A stretch of DNA of 64,000 nucleotides from Bin55 sp965205965 (GTDB lineage: Bacteria > Pseudomonadota > Gammaproteobacteria > Pseudomonadales > Azotimanducaceae): NCBI GenBank assembly GCA_965205965.1, contig CBDBHT010000008.1, positions 1,240,001 through 1,304,000 of the forward strand, given 5' to 3'. The notes beneath the pieces are model-generated. The model saw nothing but the letters and a program-made list of their open reading frames with translations. It searched no databases and was not told where the DNA came from. A program made the translations under genes and the position numbers. Shown here one piece after another: positions 8,388-18,905 of this stretch (positions are counted from its first letter, which is position 1; each line of letters starts with the position of its first letter).

Positions 8388-11300
8388 TCATCCCCGCAAA
8401 CTGCTATGCAACTCCTGCAAACGGCGGACTTGGTCAACTCGTCCAAACCTTATTGCACGACACATTGCTTTGCCACCGGTTAAGGTTGTAGTGTAGCTAA
8501 TCTTGAACTGTAATGCCAACCGACGGATAACTGCCGAGTCCGCTATCGACTGTCGTCCTTCCGTTGTATTTACAATCAATACCACGGCTCGATTTTTTAG
8601 CAAATCGCTCACGTCAGGTCTACCCTCGGTGACCTTGTTCACCACTTCCGACTGAATACCTGCTTCGGCAAGTACTTGCGCAGTTCCACGAGTAGCTACG
8701 ATGTCGAAACCAAGGGCGAGCAGTTCATGACCGATCTCCGCAACGAAGGGACGGTCAGCTTCTTTGACGCTTAATAGTACCAACCCATGTTGCGGCAGCA
8801 CATCGCCAGCAGCAAGAGTAGCCTTGGAAAATGCCTCGTCAAACGATTCCCCCACCCCCATAACCTCACCCGTCGACTTCATTTCCGGCCCCAATATCGG
8901 GTCTACACCTGGAAATTTGGAAAACGGAAACACCGGCTCTTTAACGCTGACGTAGTTGGGAACAATTTCTTCAGTAAACCCTTGTGATTCTAAAGTTTGC
9001 CCAACCATACACCGCGCCGCAATCTTTGCCAACGAAACACCAATAGATTTAGATACAAAAGGGATAGTTCGAGATGCTCTAGGATTAACTTCCAAAACGT
9101 ATATGTCGCCATCTTGAACCGCCATCTGAACATTCATAAGTCCCACCACACCGAGTTCCAATGCCAGCTCGCTTACCTGTCGCTTGACTTCCGTCTGCAC
9201 GTCATCCGGTAGTTGATAAGGGGGCAAACAACATACAGAGTCCCCGGAGTGAACACCGGCCTGCTCGATATGTTGCATAATGGCTCCGATCACTACGCGC
9301 CGTCCATCTGAAACCGCGTCAATATCTACTTCAATCGCTTGTTGCAAAAATGCATCTAGAAGCACTGGTGTGGCGCGCGGAACTTGAATTGCCATTTCCA
9401 AGTAACGCGACAACTCTTGTTCACCGTAGACGATTTCCATTGCCCGCCCTCCAAGTACATACGATGGACGAACAATGAGCGGATAACCGATTTCCTCGCC
9501 AGCCTTCAGTCCCTCGTCCAATGTCGCCACTGAGCGGTTCGAAGGTTGACGCAAATTCAGTTTGGAAATCGTCGACTGAAAACGCTCACGGTCTTCAGCG
9601 CGATCAATCGCGTCGGAGCTGGTACCTACAACCGGTACACCAGCCATCGTCAATTGGTCCGCCAAACTCAGCGGCGTCTGCCCACCGAACTGCACGATTA
9701 CGCCATCAGGCCGCTCCGCATCAACGATCGCCAGTACATTTTCGAGCGTGAGAGGCTCAAAATAGAGCCGATCCGAAATATCGTAATCGGTAGACACCGT
9801 CTCTGGATTGCAATTGACCATGATAGTTTCGTACCCATCTTCGCGCATGGCTAACGCAGCATGTACACAGCAATAGTCAAACTCAATCCCTTGGCCGATG
9901 CGATTTGGTCCTCCACCAAGCACCACGATTTTCTTGCGATTGCTCGCTTGTACTTCACATTCTTCTTCATAGGTGGAATAGAAGTATGCGGTGGCTACTG
10001 GAAATTCAGCAGCGCAGGTATCCACACGTTTAAATACCGGTACAATCTCATCAGATTTCCTACGTTCTCGCACCGCACTTTCAGAGCAATTCAAAAGATC
10101 GGCCAAACGTGCGTCCGAAAATCCGTCCCGTTTTAATTGTCGAAGCTCCGAGAAATCAAGATCACTCAGTGCCCTGCCTTGTAACGACTGTTCCACCATC
10201 ACCAAATTTTCTATTTGAGCAAGAAACCAAGGGTCGATTCGTGTCGCATCGTAAATATCGCTCATGGACATGCCTACGCGAAACGCATCCGCGACAAAAA
10301 GAATTCGATCGGCACCAGGTTGGCGGAGCGCCGCAATCAACAACAAAAGTTCCTCACGGTTTTGGGGGTGCGTGACCGTCTCCAATCCAGCTATATCCGT
10401 TTCCAAACTTCGCAAAGCCTTCTGAAAGGATTCCTTGAACGTGCGTCCAATGGACATCGCCTCGCCTACGGACTTCATCTGCGTGGTGAGACGATCCTCC
10501 GCCTGCTGAAATTTTTCGAATGTGAATCTTGGAATTTTGGTCACCACGTAGTCAATCGTCGGTTCAAACGACGCGGGCGTTACGCCAGTCACATCATTAG
10601 TGAGCTCATCCAGCGTATAACCCACTGCAAGTTTGGCGGCGACTTTCGCAATAGGAAACCCCGTCGCTTTTGACGCCAGCGCAGAAGAACGCGAAACGCG
10701 CGGATTCATTTCTATAACAATCATGCGTCCGGTATCGGGATCAACGGCGAATTGAACATTGGATCCGCCCGTTTCCACACCAATTTCCCTCAGCACGGCG
10801 ATTGACGCGTTACGCATCCGCTGATACTCCTTGTCCGTGAGTGTTTGAGCGGGTGCTACGGCTATCGAATCGCCGGTATGAATACCCATCGGGTCAACAT
10901 TTTCGATGGAGCAAACGATGATGCAGTTGTCATTCCTATCCCGAACGACCTCCATTTCGAATTCCTTCCAGCCGAGCAAAGATTCATCTATCAGCAGTTC
11001 ACTCGTAGGCGAAAGGTCAAGTCCTCGTTGACATATTTCGATGAATTCATCACGGTTGTATGCTATTCCTCCACCAGATCCTCCAAGCGTAAAAGACGGT
11101 CGGATGATGCAGGGGAATCCAAGCTGACTCTGCACCTGAATGGCTTCTTCCATGCTATGTGCAATCGCTGATCGGGCGGTTTCCAAGCCAATTTTGCGCA
11201 TACAAACATTGAATTGCTCTCGGTCTTCCGCCTTGTCGATCGCCTCCCTGCTTGCACCGATTAGCTCCACACCATTCGCTTGAAGGACGTCTTCACGCAC

Positions 11301-11606
11301 AAGATCAAGAGCGCAATTCAGGGCGGTTTGTCCTCCCATCGTCGGTAAGAGTGCATCGGGGCGTTCCCGTTTGATAACGTGAGCTATAGTTCGCCACTCC
11401 ACTGGCTCAATATACGTTGCATCGGCCATCGTTGGATCGGTCATGATAGTTGCGGGATTGGAGTTCACTAAAATGACACGGAACCCTTCGTCGCGAAGTG
11501 CCTTGCATGCTTGAGTACCAGAATAATCGAACTCACAAGCCTGTCCGATGACGATGGGGCCCGCCCCCAAGATGAGCACCGATTCAATATCGGTTCGCCT
11601 AGGCAT
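8388..11606 (-). CDS. carB: Carbamoyl-phosphate synthase large subunit
   Basis: Makes carbamoyl phosphate from bicarbonate, ammonia (channelled from CarA) and two ATP, feeding arginine and pyrimidine synthesis. The protein has 1072 residues in two homologous ATP-grasp halves. The first begins with LILGAGPIVIGQACEFDYSG and the second with VVLGGGPNRIGQGIEFDYCC (about 560). The C-terminal allosteric MGS-like domain (about 940-1072) includes ATRGTAQVLAEAGI. The start overlaps the carA end by 8 nt, so translation is probably coupled. Confidence 0.97.
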   Translation of the reverse strand: MPRRTDIESVLILGAGPIVIGQACEFDYSGTQACKALRDEGFRVILVNSNPATIMTDPTMADATYIEPVEWRTIAHVIKRERPDALLPTMGGQTALNCALDLVREDVLQANGVELIGASREAIDKAEDREQFNVCMRKIGLETARSAIAHSMEEAIQVQSQLGFPCIIRPSFTLGGSGGGIAYNRDEFIEICQRGLDLSPTSELLIDESLLGWKEFEMEVVRDRNDNCIIVCSIENVDPMGIHTGDSIAVAPAQTLTDKEYQRMRNASIAVLREIGVETGGSNVQFAVDPDTGRMIVIEMNPRVSRSSALASKATGFPIAKVAAKLAVGYTLDELTNDVTGVTPASFEPTIDYVVTKIPRFTFEKFQQAEDRLTTQMKSVGEAMSIGRTFKESFQKALRSLETDIAGLETVTHPQNREELLLLIAALRQPGADRILFVADAFRVGMSMSDIYDATRIDPWFLAQIENLVMVEQSLQGRALSDLDFSELRQLKRDGFSDARLADLLNCSESAVRERRKSDEIVPVFKRVDTCAAEFPVATAYFYSTYEEECEVQASNRKKIVVLGGGPNRIGQGIEFDYCCVHAALAMREDGYETIMVNCNPETVSTDYDISDRLYFEPLTLENVLAIVDAERPDGVIVQFGGQTPLSLADQLTMAGVPVVGTSSDAIDRAEDRERFQSTISKLNLRQPSNRSVATLDEGLKAGEEIGYPLIVRPSYVLGGRAMEIVYGEQELSRYLEMAIQVPRATPVLLDAFLQQAIEVDIDAVSDGRRVVIGAIMQHIEQAGVHSGDSVCCLPPYQLPDDVQTEVKRQVSELALELGVVGLMNVQMAVQDGDIYVLEVNPRASRTIPFVSKSIGVSLAKIAARCMVGQTLESQGFTEEIVPNYVSVKEPVFPFSKFPGVDPILGPEMKSTGEVMGVGESFDEAFSKATLAAGDVLPQHGLVLLSVKEADRPFVAEIGHELLALGFDIVATRGTAQVLAEAGIQSEVVNKVTEGRPDVSDLLKNRAVVLIVNTTEGRQSIADSAVIRRLALQFKISYTTTLTGGKAMCRAIRFGRVDQVRRLQELHSSLRG

Positions 11607-12741
11607 GAACTTGTGCCAATTGATATAAGTCCATCAGATGACAAAAGTGATCGAACATGTAAAGACAATCTTGGGGTCCAGGACTAGCTTCAGGGTGCCC
11701 TTGAAAGCCAAACGCGGGCGCGTCGGTTCGTGAAATACCCTGCAATGAACCATCGAATAACGATATATGGGTGATTTCTAAGCAAGGCGGCAACGAGTCA
11801 CCATCTACGGCAAAACCATGGTTTTGACTGGTAATTACAACTCGCCCTGTCAGTATCTCCTTCACGGGATGATTGGCACCGTGATGGCCGTGTCTCATTT
11901 TGATAGTTTTTGCTCCACTAGCCAAAGCCAGCAGCTGGTGTCCTAGACATATCCCAAAGGTGGGGACCTTACGTTCTACAAAACGTTGAATAGCCGAAAT
12001 CGCGTAGTGACATGGGCCTGGATCGCCAGGTCCGTTAGATAAAAAAACACCATCGGGATTTTGCTTCAAAACGGCATCAGCCGAGGTCGTCGCAGGAACA
12101 AGCGTGACCAAGCAACCTCGATCCGTTAACAAACGCAGGATGTTATGTTTGACACCAAAGTCATATGCAAAAACGTGGTATTTACTTGTCAGCTCGCTCG
12201 TATAGCCCGTCGTAAACCCCCAAGATCCCTCCTTCCATTGCAACCAGTCCTTTCGAGTTACGACCTTGGCCAGATCCATGCCGCTCAGCCCAGGAAACAT
12301 TTTTGCTTTCTCCAATGCTCCCTCTTCACTGGCACTTATACCCGAAATCACGCATCCGGATAACGCACCTTTAGCGCGCAGGATTCTCGTCAGCCGTCTC
12401 GTATCGACGTCTGCTATCCCAACTACGTTTTCTTGCCGTAGATACTTACCCAACGAAACTTCTGATCGCCAGTTGCTAATTTGCAACGGTAAATCACGAA
12501 TAACTAATGCTTCCGCCCATACGGAGCTCGACTCTACGTCCCAACGATTGGTGCCCGTATTACCAACATGAGGATAAGTAAATGTAATGATCTGCTTTGC
12601 GTAGGAAGGATCCGTTAATATTTCCTGATATCCAGTCATGGCGGTGTTGAATACCACCTCACCTACCGCAAATCCGTCGATGCCGATTCCGGTACCGTGA
12701 AATACGGAACCATCTTCCAGTACGAGTATGGCCGGATTCAC
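11599..12741 (-). CDS. carA: Carbamoyl-phosphate synthase small subunit
   Basis: Glutamine amidotransferase subunit that delivers ammonia to CarB. The GTG start giving VNPAILVLEDG is preferred because it aligns with the usual N-terminus (380 residues). An in-frame TTG ten codons upstream (12771) is possible. The class I amidotransferase domain shows the nucleophile loop GICLGHQLLALA and the catalytic His/Glu in GFQGHPEASPGP. Operon with carB. Confidence 0.96.
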   Translation of the reverse strand: MNPAILVLEDGSVFHGTGIGIDGFAVGEVVFNTAMTGYQEILTDPSYAKQIITFTYPHVGNTGTNRWDVESSSVWAEALVIRDLPLQISNWRSEVSLGKYLRQENVVGIADVDTRRLTRILRAKGALSGCVISGISASEEGALEKAKMFPGLSGMDLAKVVTRKDWLQWKEGSWGFTTGYTSELTSKYHVFAYDFGVKHNILRLLTDRGCLVTLVPATTSADAVLKQNPDGVFLSNGPGDPGPCHYAISAIQRFVERKVPTFGICLGHQLLALASGAKTIKMRHGHHGANHPVKEILTGRVVITSQNHGFAVDGDSLPPCLEITHISLFDGSLQGISRTDAPAFGFQGHPEASPGPQDCLYMFDHFCHLMDLYQLAQVHA

Positions 12742-12862
12742 GACACGTCCAAATTTCGGTAATTGCAGCAAAGCAATAGCATCCGCAGATCAAGCGAAGT
12801 AGTGAGAAAAGCAAGCGGAAGGACGAGAGAATCGAAATCGTCTTAGCAAAACATGAAATCGT

Positions 12863-13672
12863 CTAGAGTCCAAGAACATTGTTCATACCAAACCAGCCCG
12901 TTTCGCCGTTGTCGATTCTCTGAGCTACATAACGCGCTGCACGAAACGCACCGTATGCGAAATTGAGACGGCTTTGTGAGCGATGGGTAATTTCGATGCG
13001 CTCCCCCATACCGGCAAACGTAATCGTATGATCACCTACGACGTCGCCACCACGGGCTGAGTGCATCCCGATATGGTTGTCTTGGTGCTCCCCCTGCATA
13101 CCATCCCATTCACGTGCTGCAATATTTTTACGCCTTTGCTTTCGGGTAGCGGCGGCAATCTCCGCCATACGCACAGCCGTGCCGGAGGGTGCGTCCACTT
13201 TAAAGCGATGGTGTATCTCGTATACCTCCACATCAGAATCCACAAAGACCGATGATGCAAGTTCCACTAATTTGAACGCAACATTGACGCCGATACTCAT
13301 GTTTGGAGCTACCACCATTGGTATCGAACGCGAAAGTTCCTTAAGCGCACTGACACCAACACCGCCAATGCCGGTCGTACCAACTACTATGCCTTTATGC
13401 GCTTCGGCACAGACCCTCGCGATACTTAGTGTTGCGTCAGCGACACTGAAATCGATAACAACATTGGATGCTCCGACTACCGCTGTAACACGATCAGATA
13501 CGCTGATATTGTTATCGCTAATCCCAGCAACCGCACCAGAATCCATACCGATCATTGCGGATGTAGGACTTCCTAGTGCCGCCGCAAGAATCAGATCGTT
13601 TTCGTTTCTGATAGCTTGGATTAGCGTACGCCCCATCCTTCCTGTCGCCCCTGAGATACCGACTCGAATCAA
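12863..13672 (-). CDS. dapB: 4-hydroxy-tetrahydrodipicolinate reductase
   Basis: NAD(P)H-dependent step of the diaminopimelate/lysine pathway. The protein has 269 residues. The N-terminal Rossmann motif GISGATGRMGRTLI, DFSVADATL, VVGTTG and the catalytic segment EIHHRFKVDAPSGTA are present. The stop of dnaJ lies only 10 bp upstream, and carA follows about 120 bp downstream, as in many gammaproteobacteria. Confidence 0.97.
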   Translation of the reverse strand: MIRVGISGATGRMGRTLIQAIRNENDLILAAALGSPTSAMIGMDSGAVAGISDNNISVSDRVTAVVGASNVVIDFSVADATLSIARVCAEAHKGIVVGTTGIGGVGVSALKELSRSIPMVVAPNMSIGVNVAFKLVELASSVFVDSDVEVYEIHHRFKVDAPSGTAVRMAEIAAATRKQRRKNIAAREWDGMQGEHQDNHIGMHSARGGDVVGDHTITFAGMGERIEITHRSQSRLNFAYGAFRAARYVAQRIDNGETGWFGMNNVLGL

Positions 13673-13682
13673 AATGCCGTAC

Positions 13683-14828
13683 TCAGTTATCCGTCAGCCG
13701 CTCGAAAAAACTTCGAACGTCAGCCAGCCAAGAGGTACCCTGCGGTGAATGCTTATTGCTATCTTCATCAAGTGTTCGTTGGAACTCTTCCAATATTTTT
13801 CGTTGTTTCTCGGAAAGGTGAACCGGCGTCTCTACCATAACTCGGCAGAGCAAGTCACCTCGTGTATTCGCGCGTACGGGTTTGACACCTCTTCCACGAA
13901 CCCGCAATTGTGTTCCAGACTGCGTTTCCTTCGGTATTTTTAGCATCACTTTGCCGTCTAACGTCGGGATTGTCACCTCACCGCCGAGTGCGGCTTGAGT
14001 TATCGAGATAGGAACGTCACATCGAAGATTTGCATTTTCGCGAGCGAATACAGAATGTGTGCGTACATTCACAACGACGTACAGATCCCCGGGAGGTCCA
14101 CCGTTAATACCAGCTTCACCCTTGCCAGACAATCGAATACGATCACCTTCATCGACACCAGGTGGTATAGATACCGACAGCTGAGACCGTTTCTCTATGC
14201 AACCTTTACCGTGGCAGCGAGGGCATGGATTCAATATGATTTGCCGTGCGCCGCGACATCTAGGGCATGTTTGCCGCATAAGGAGGAAGCTTTGAGCATA
14301 TTCAACAGTTCCGGTACCTCGACAATTGGGACAAACAGTAGGTTTTGCGCCCTTGGCGGAACCATTTCCTCCACAGTCGTTACATGTAGCAAGTGTCGGA
14401 ATTTTAAATTCAACCTTGTCACCAGCCACGGCTTGTTCAAGATCAATTGTCAGCTTGTACCTGAGATCCGATCCTCGTGCGGGGGCATTCCGTGCTCCAC
14501 GCCGTGCGCCCCCCGTATCGAAAATATCCGAGAATACGCTGCCGAGATCCCCAAAAATGTCAGTGAAACTGCCATTGAAATTGGAAGCGTGGAACCCCGA
14601 ATTGGCTAGCCCATCATGTCCGAACCGATCATACGTCGCGCGCTGTTTAGCATCAGAAAGTATTTGATAGGCTTCCGTAGCCTCTTTAAAGCGTTCTTCC
14701 GCGTCTTCTGCATCAGGATTCCGATCCGGGTGGTATTCCATGGCTAGACGGCGGTAAGCGCGTTTGATATCACTATCGCCCGCACCCCGATCTACGCCAA
14801 GCACTTCGTAGTAGTCTCGTTTAGCCAT
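13683..14828 (-). CDS. dnaJ: Chaperone DnaJ
   Basis: Hsp40 co-chaperone that loads substrates on DnaK and stimulates its ATPase. The 381 residues comprise a J domain with the HPD motif in YHPDRNPD (about 32-39), a Gly/Phe-rich linker, four zinc-binding repeats (CNDCGGNG, CPNCRGTG, CPRCRGAR, CPRCHGKG, about 145-215) and the C-terminal substrate-binding domains. Type I DnaJ. Downstream of dnaK in the heat-shock operon. Confidence 0.97.
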   Translation of the reverse strand: MAKRDYYEVLGVDRGAGDSDIKRAYRRLAMEYHPDRNPDAEDAEERFKEATEAYQILSDAKQRATYDRFGHDGLANSGFHASNFNGSFTDIFGDLGSVFSDIFDTGGARRGARNAPARGSDLRYKLTIDLEQAVAGDKVEFKIPTLATCNDCGGNGSAKGAKPTVCPNCRGTGTVEYAQSFLLMRQTCPRCRGARQIILNPCPRCHGKGCIEKRSQLSVSIPPGVDEGDRIRLSGKGEAGINGGPPGDLYVVVNVRTHSVFARENANLRCDVPISITQAALGGEVTIPTLDGKVMLKIPKETQSGTQLRVRGRGVKPVRANTRGDLLCRVMVETPVHLSEKQRKILEEFQRTLDEDSNKHSPQGTSWLADVRSFFERLTDN

Positions 14829-14899
14829 CTAGAGATTGAACGGAAACACGTTAGGTGCGTAAGATCATAGCAAATCCATTAATCCCGACTACGAACTGT

Positions 14900-16861
14900 T
14901 TAATTAGACTTAGGGTCGTTCTTGACCTCCTCGAATTCCGCGTCCACCGTGTCGCCATCTGAAGAACCAGAACTAGATTCGTTACCACTTTCAAATGGCG
15001 TCTTGTCGGTTGCGCCCGCGGAAGTTTCCCCGGCTTGCGCTTCCTCTTTTTGATACAAATTCACGGTGATTTTTTGCGTCTCCGAGTTTAATGCATCAAG
15101 TTTAGCTTCGATTTCCACCTTATTGTTGGACGCGACTGCATCTTCCAATTTCTTAATCGCAGAATCCACTGATTTTTTATCAGCATCGGGGATCTTTTCA
15201 CCAGCATCGGATATCAGCTTCCGTGCTACGTGAATCGCACTGTCGACCCGATTTCGCAGCTCGACCAGCTCTGAGAATTTTGCATCTTCCTCAGTATGTA
15301 TTTCCGCATCGTGAACCATCTGCTTAATCTCCTCATCGGAAAGTCCACTTGACGCTTTGATCACAATCGATTGTTCCTTACCCGTCGCTTGATCTTTTGC
15401 CGATACGTTGAGGATCCCGTTCGCATCAATGTCAAAACTCACGTTAATTTGCGGCATACCGCGAGGAGCGGACGGTATATCCGTCAGGTCAAACCGGCCT
15501 AGCGACTTGTTTTGGGCGGCCTGTTTTCGCTCCCCTTGCACCACATGAATTGTGACGGCGGTCTGATGGTCGTCAGCGGTAGAAAACACTTGTTCTTTTT
15601 TAGCTGGAACCGTTGTGTTCTTCTCAATCAACGGAGTCATGACGCCACCTAGAGTCTCGATACCGAGCGAAAGCGGAGTAACGTCAAGTAGCAACACATC
15701 CTTAACGTCGCCCGCGAGGACCCCAGCTTGGATTGCCGCTCCGAGGGCTACTGCTTCATCGGGATTGACGTCGCGGCGAGGTTCCTTGCCAAAGAAAGCT
15801 TGCACACGTTCTTGAACCATGGGCATTCGTGTTTGGCCACCCACCAAAATGACATCCTGGACGTCACCGACTCCCAGACCAGCATCATCCAGTGCCGTTT
15901 TGCACGGAGCTATGGTTTGTTCAATCAAATCTTCAACCAATGACTGCAGCTTGGCGCGAGTCAGCTTGACAACCAAATGCTTAGGACCGGTTTCTGTCGC
16001 CGTAATATACGGTAAATTCACATCCGTTTCCTGACTCGAAGACAGCTCAATTTTTGCCTGTTCCGCAGCCTCCTTGAGCCGCGGAAATGCTAGCTGATCT
16101 TGGAGCAGGTCAATGCCGTTCTGTTTTTTGAACTCACTGGTCAAGTGTTCAATTACACGAAGGTCGAAATCTTCGCCGCCGAGGAACGTATCACCGTTCG
16201 TCGACAGAACCTCAAACTGATGCTCGCCATCCACGTCGGCGATTTCGATGATGGATACATCGAACGTACCTCCTCCCAAGTCGTACACCGCAATTTTGGA
16301 ATCGCCGGGTTTTTTATCCATGCCATAAGCGAGTGCGGCGGCCGTAGGTTCGTTGATAATTCGTTTTACTTCCAATCCAGCAATCTTGCCGGCATCTTTG
16401 GTCGCCTGACGCTGAGAGTCATTGAAATAAGCCGGTACCGTAATAACGGCTTGCATAACCGTTTCACCAAGAAATTCCTCCGCCGTTTTCTTCATCTTCT
16501 TAAGTACTTCGGCAGAAATTTGTGGTGGTGCTAGTTCTTTGTTCTGCACCGAAACCCACGCGTCGCCATTGCTGGCTTCCACGATCTTGTACGGGACCAT
16601 TTCTTTGTCACGCCGCACGACCGCGTCGTTCGCTCTCCGACCAATAAGGCGTTTCACAGCAAACAAAGTCGCTTCCGGATTGGTCGCCGCTTGGCGCTTG
16701 GCACTTTGCCCCACCAAAATCTCACCTTTATCCGTGTAGGCAACCACCGAAGGTGTCGTGCGATCGCCCTCAGAATTCTCAACTACTCGGGGCTTGCCCC
16801 CTTCAAGCACCGCTACACATGAGTTGGTCGTGCCTAGGTCAATCCCGATTATTTTTGCCAT
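14900..16861 (-). CDS. dnaK: Chaperone DnaK (Hsp70)
   Basis: ATP-driven folding chaperone of 653 residues. The N-terminal ATPase domain starts IIGIDLGTTNSCVAVLEGG. AYDLGGGTFDVSI-type and VGGQTRMP motifs are seen, as is the linker DVLLLDVTPLSLGIETLGG leading into the substrate-binding domain. The C-terminal tail is acidic and ends EEVKNDPKSN. Preceded by grpE with a 118-bp gap that holds a sigma-32-like promoter. Confidence 0.97.
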   Translation of the reverse strand: MAKIIGIDLGTTNSCVAVLEGGKPRVVENSEGDRTTPSVVAYTDKGEILVGQSAKRQAATNPEATLFAVKRLIGRRANDAVVRRDKEMVPYKIVEASNGDAWVSVQNKELAPPQISAEVLKKMKKTAEEFLGETVMQAVITVPAYFNDSQRQATKDAGKIAGLEVKRIINEPTAAALAYGMDKKPGDSKIAVYDLGGGTFDVSIIEIADVDGEHQFEVLSTNGDTFLGGEDFDLRVIEHLTSEFKKQNGIDLLQDQLAFPRLKEAAEQAKIELSSSQETDVNLPYITATETGPKHLVVKLTRAKLQSLVEDLIEQTIAPCKTALDDAGLGVGDVQDVILVGGQTRMPMVQERVQAFFGKEPRRDVNPDEAVALGAAIQAGVLAGDVKDVLLLDVTPLSLGIETLGGVMTPLIEKNTTVPAKKEQVFSTADDHQTAVTIHVVQGERKQAAQNKSLGRFDLTDIPSAPRGMPQINVSFDIDANGILNVSAKDQATGKEQSIVIKASSGLSDEEIKQMVHDAEIHTEEDAKFSELVELRNRVDSAIHVARKLISDAGEKIPDADKKSVDSAIKKLEDAVASNNKVEIEAKLDALNSETQKITVNLYQKEEAQAGETSAGATDKTPFESGNESSSGSSDGDTVDAEFEEVKNDPKSN

Positions 16862-16935
16862 TAGTTACTGTAACTCCTGTTTATCTCTTGAGAGGATCGT
16901 CGAAGATTCACTTTCAACCGTAGTCCATAATGGGA

Positions 16936-16963
16936 ATATTGGATCTCATTGATGTTTTTCAAG
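16936..16963 (-). promoter_or_regulatory. Candidate sigma-32 promoter for dnaK
   Basis: On the minus strand CTTGAAA is followed after 13 bp by TCCAATAT. This matches the heat-shock consensus (CTTGAAA, N11-16, CCCCATNT) at all -35 positions and six of eight -10 positions. It lies about 75 bp before the dnaK start. No CIRCE element is visible in the grpE-dnaK gap. Prediction by eye. Confidence 0.5.
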
Positions 16964-16979
16964 TCAGTCCAGCATAATT

Positions 16980-17696
16980 TCAATCCGAACTTCCAGGTTC
17001 TTTCGAGACGATCACATCGGCTTCACGCAAAAGGCGGTCCCTGAGTAAATAACCTTTGCGTACGACTTCAACAACAGACCCTGGCTCCGTATCCGGATTC
17101 TCAATCATCGTCAGAGCCTTATGATGCTCCGGATTGAACGGCTCACCCGTTGGATCGATAGGGGTGATCCCATGCGCTTCTAATGCGCTGAGAAACGACT
17201 TTAACGTAAGTTCTACACCTTGAATGAGTGCCGTATGGATTTCCTTTTCAAAGGAGTGTTGAGCGGCCGCTTCTAATGTGCGTTCGAAGTTGTCAACCAC
17301 ATCAAGCAAGGACTTACCAAATGACTCGAGTGCGTATCGATGCGCTTTGAATATCTCTCGCTCCGCACGTTTCCGCGCGTTCTCTGCCTCGGCTAAGCTG
17401 CGAAGTACTTGGTCCTTCGCTACTGCGAGTTCAGCCCGTAGCAACTCAACCCGGACTTCAGGATCATCTGACTTACGCTCGTCCTCATTCACATTGACGT
17501 CGGATTCTTGCTCCGATTGAACTTCAACTTCATTAGATTGGGGTTCTGTCGCCCGATTTTCATCAGAGTGCCCTGTTGGACTTTCCTCTATTGAGTCAGT
17601 TTCCGTCTGATTACTCAACGCTTCTTGCGAATCAGAATCGTTGCTAGACGAATCATCACAATTCTGTTTTTCCGGAGACTCGGTACCGTTAGTCAT
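16980..17696 (-). CDS. grpE: Nucleotide exchange factor GrpE
   Basis: Releases ADP from DnaK. The 238 residues include an unusually long Ser/Glu/Asp-rich N-terminal tail (about 1-75), followed by the coiled-coil dimerisation helix (LRAELAVAKDQVLRSLAEAE) and the beta domain containing GEPFNPEHHKALT and VVEVVRKGYLLRDRLLR. Between hrcA and dnaK in the same orientation, likely one operon hrcA-grpE-dnaK-dnaJ. Confidence 0.95.
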   Translation of the reverse strand: MTNGTESPEKQNCDDSSSNDSDSQEALSNQTETDSIEESPTGHSDENRATEPQSNEVEVQSEQESDVNVNEDERKSDDPEVRVELLRAELAVAKDQVLRSLAEAENARKRAEREIFKAHRYALESFGKSLLDVVDNFERTLEAAAQHSFEKEIHTALIQGVELTLKSFLSALEAHGITPIDPTGEPFNPEHHKALTMIENPDTEPGSVVEVVRKGYLLRDRLLREADVIVSKEPGSSD

Positions 17697-17758
17697 GCAA
17701 TGACAACCTCAAGAAATAGAACTTCCAACAATGATAAATGGGGTTATTGGTTAAAAAT

Positions 17759-18835
17759 TCAAGTGTGTGATTGCTGGATAGCTGCACCAAGTAACCGCGC
17801 CGTGACGTCAACCAGCGGAATGAGCTTTTGATAGGACATGCGTGTCGGCCCGATCACTCCCAATGCACCAGCAATCTGTCCTTTGACTTCGTATGGTGCG
17901 GTAATCAAGCTGTAGTCATCAAGCGGCTGATAACCAGATTCTTTTCCGATGAACAGCTGTATACCTTCCGTATCAATGCAACGATCTAGTAGATGGATAA
18001 TCGCACTTTTGCTTGTAAATGCGTCTAAGAGACTTCGTACTTCATCCAACGTAGAGAGTATTTCCACTAAATTACGTTCCCCAGTCATGACGTAATCGTG
18101 TTCTTGTTCTTCTTTGTCTTCAAATGCTTTCATAACAACGTCCAGAGTCGCTCGAAGGTACTCATCCACTTGGCTTTTATCGGCCTGCATACTTTCCAAC
18201 ACGCCTCGACGTATGCTTGAAAGCGAGTATCCAGAAAATTCCGCGTTGATAAAATTCGCGGCCCGGTGTAATTCGACATCCGAATACTGTCGGTCCGTTG
18301 TAATTACGCGGTTCTGTACTTCGCGTTCGTTCACTACAAATATTGCAAGAACCTGCTCCCCACCAAGCTGAAGAAATTCCACCTGGCGCAACTCAACCTG
18401 TTCCGGCCTAGGGATGGTGACCAAGCCAGCTAGGTGAGAAACGCGAGAAAGTATCTTTGCTGCGGATTCGACAAGCTCTTTCGGCGATATGACTTCGGAG
18501 AACTCTTCGCGGAAATTTTGCTCGACCTCGGCATTCAACGGCTGAACTGAAATTAGCGAATCGATAAAGAACCGCAAGCCCTTGTCAGTAGGAACTTTAC
18601 CAGCAGAAGTGTGGGGTGATGACACCAACCCACGGGTGTCTAGATCGGCCATAATATTGCGTACGGTTGCACTGCTCACGGCAATCGCAGAAGCCTCGGC
18701 CAGCTTTTTGGATCCAACCGGCACCCCCTCGTCCAAATACTGCTCCACAAGTAGCTTGAATAACTGCTGAGCACGCTCGTCAATATGCTCATTGTTCAAT
18801 TTTTTAGGTTGAGCACGCTTTCGTTGTTGCGTCAT
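17759..18835 (-). CDS. hrcA: Heat-inducible transcription repressor HrcA
   Basis: Dimeric repressor that binds CIRCE elements and is kept active by GroEL. The start MTQQRKRAQP gives 358 residues; an in-frame upstream start at 18907 would overlap recN and is unlikely. The N-terminal winged helix includes PVGSKKLAEA and SSATVRNIMADLDTRGL (about 60-80). The remainder is the GAF-like dimerisation domain ending VIGPTRMSYQKLIPLVD. HrcA is absent from Escherichia, so its presence is taxonomically informative. Its operator is visible before groES (45179-45205). Confidence 0.95.
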   Translation of the reverse strand: MTQQRKRAQPKKLNNEHIDERAQQLFKLLVEQYLDEGVPVGSKKLAEASAIAVSSATVRNIMADLDTRGLVSSPHTSAGKVPTDKGLRFFIDSLISVQPLNAEVEQNFREEFSEVISPKELVESAAKILSRVSHLAGLVTIPRPEQVELRQVEFLQLGGEQVLAIFVVNEREVQNRVITTDRQYSDVELHRAANFINAEFSGYSLSSIRRGVLESMQADKSQVDEYLRATLDVVMKAFEDKEEQEHDYVMTGERNLVEILSTLDEVRSLLDAFTSKSAIIHLLDRCIDTEGIQLFIGKESGYQPLDDYSLITAPYEVKGQIAGALGVIGPTRMSYQKLIPLVDVTARLLGAAIQQSHT

Positions 18836-18905
18836 TGTGTTTGATGCGGTGCAAAAAAATTGTGTACTCGGATACTCTATCACATACATAAGGTGTATCT
18901 GTACC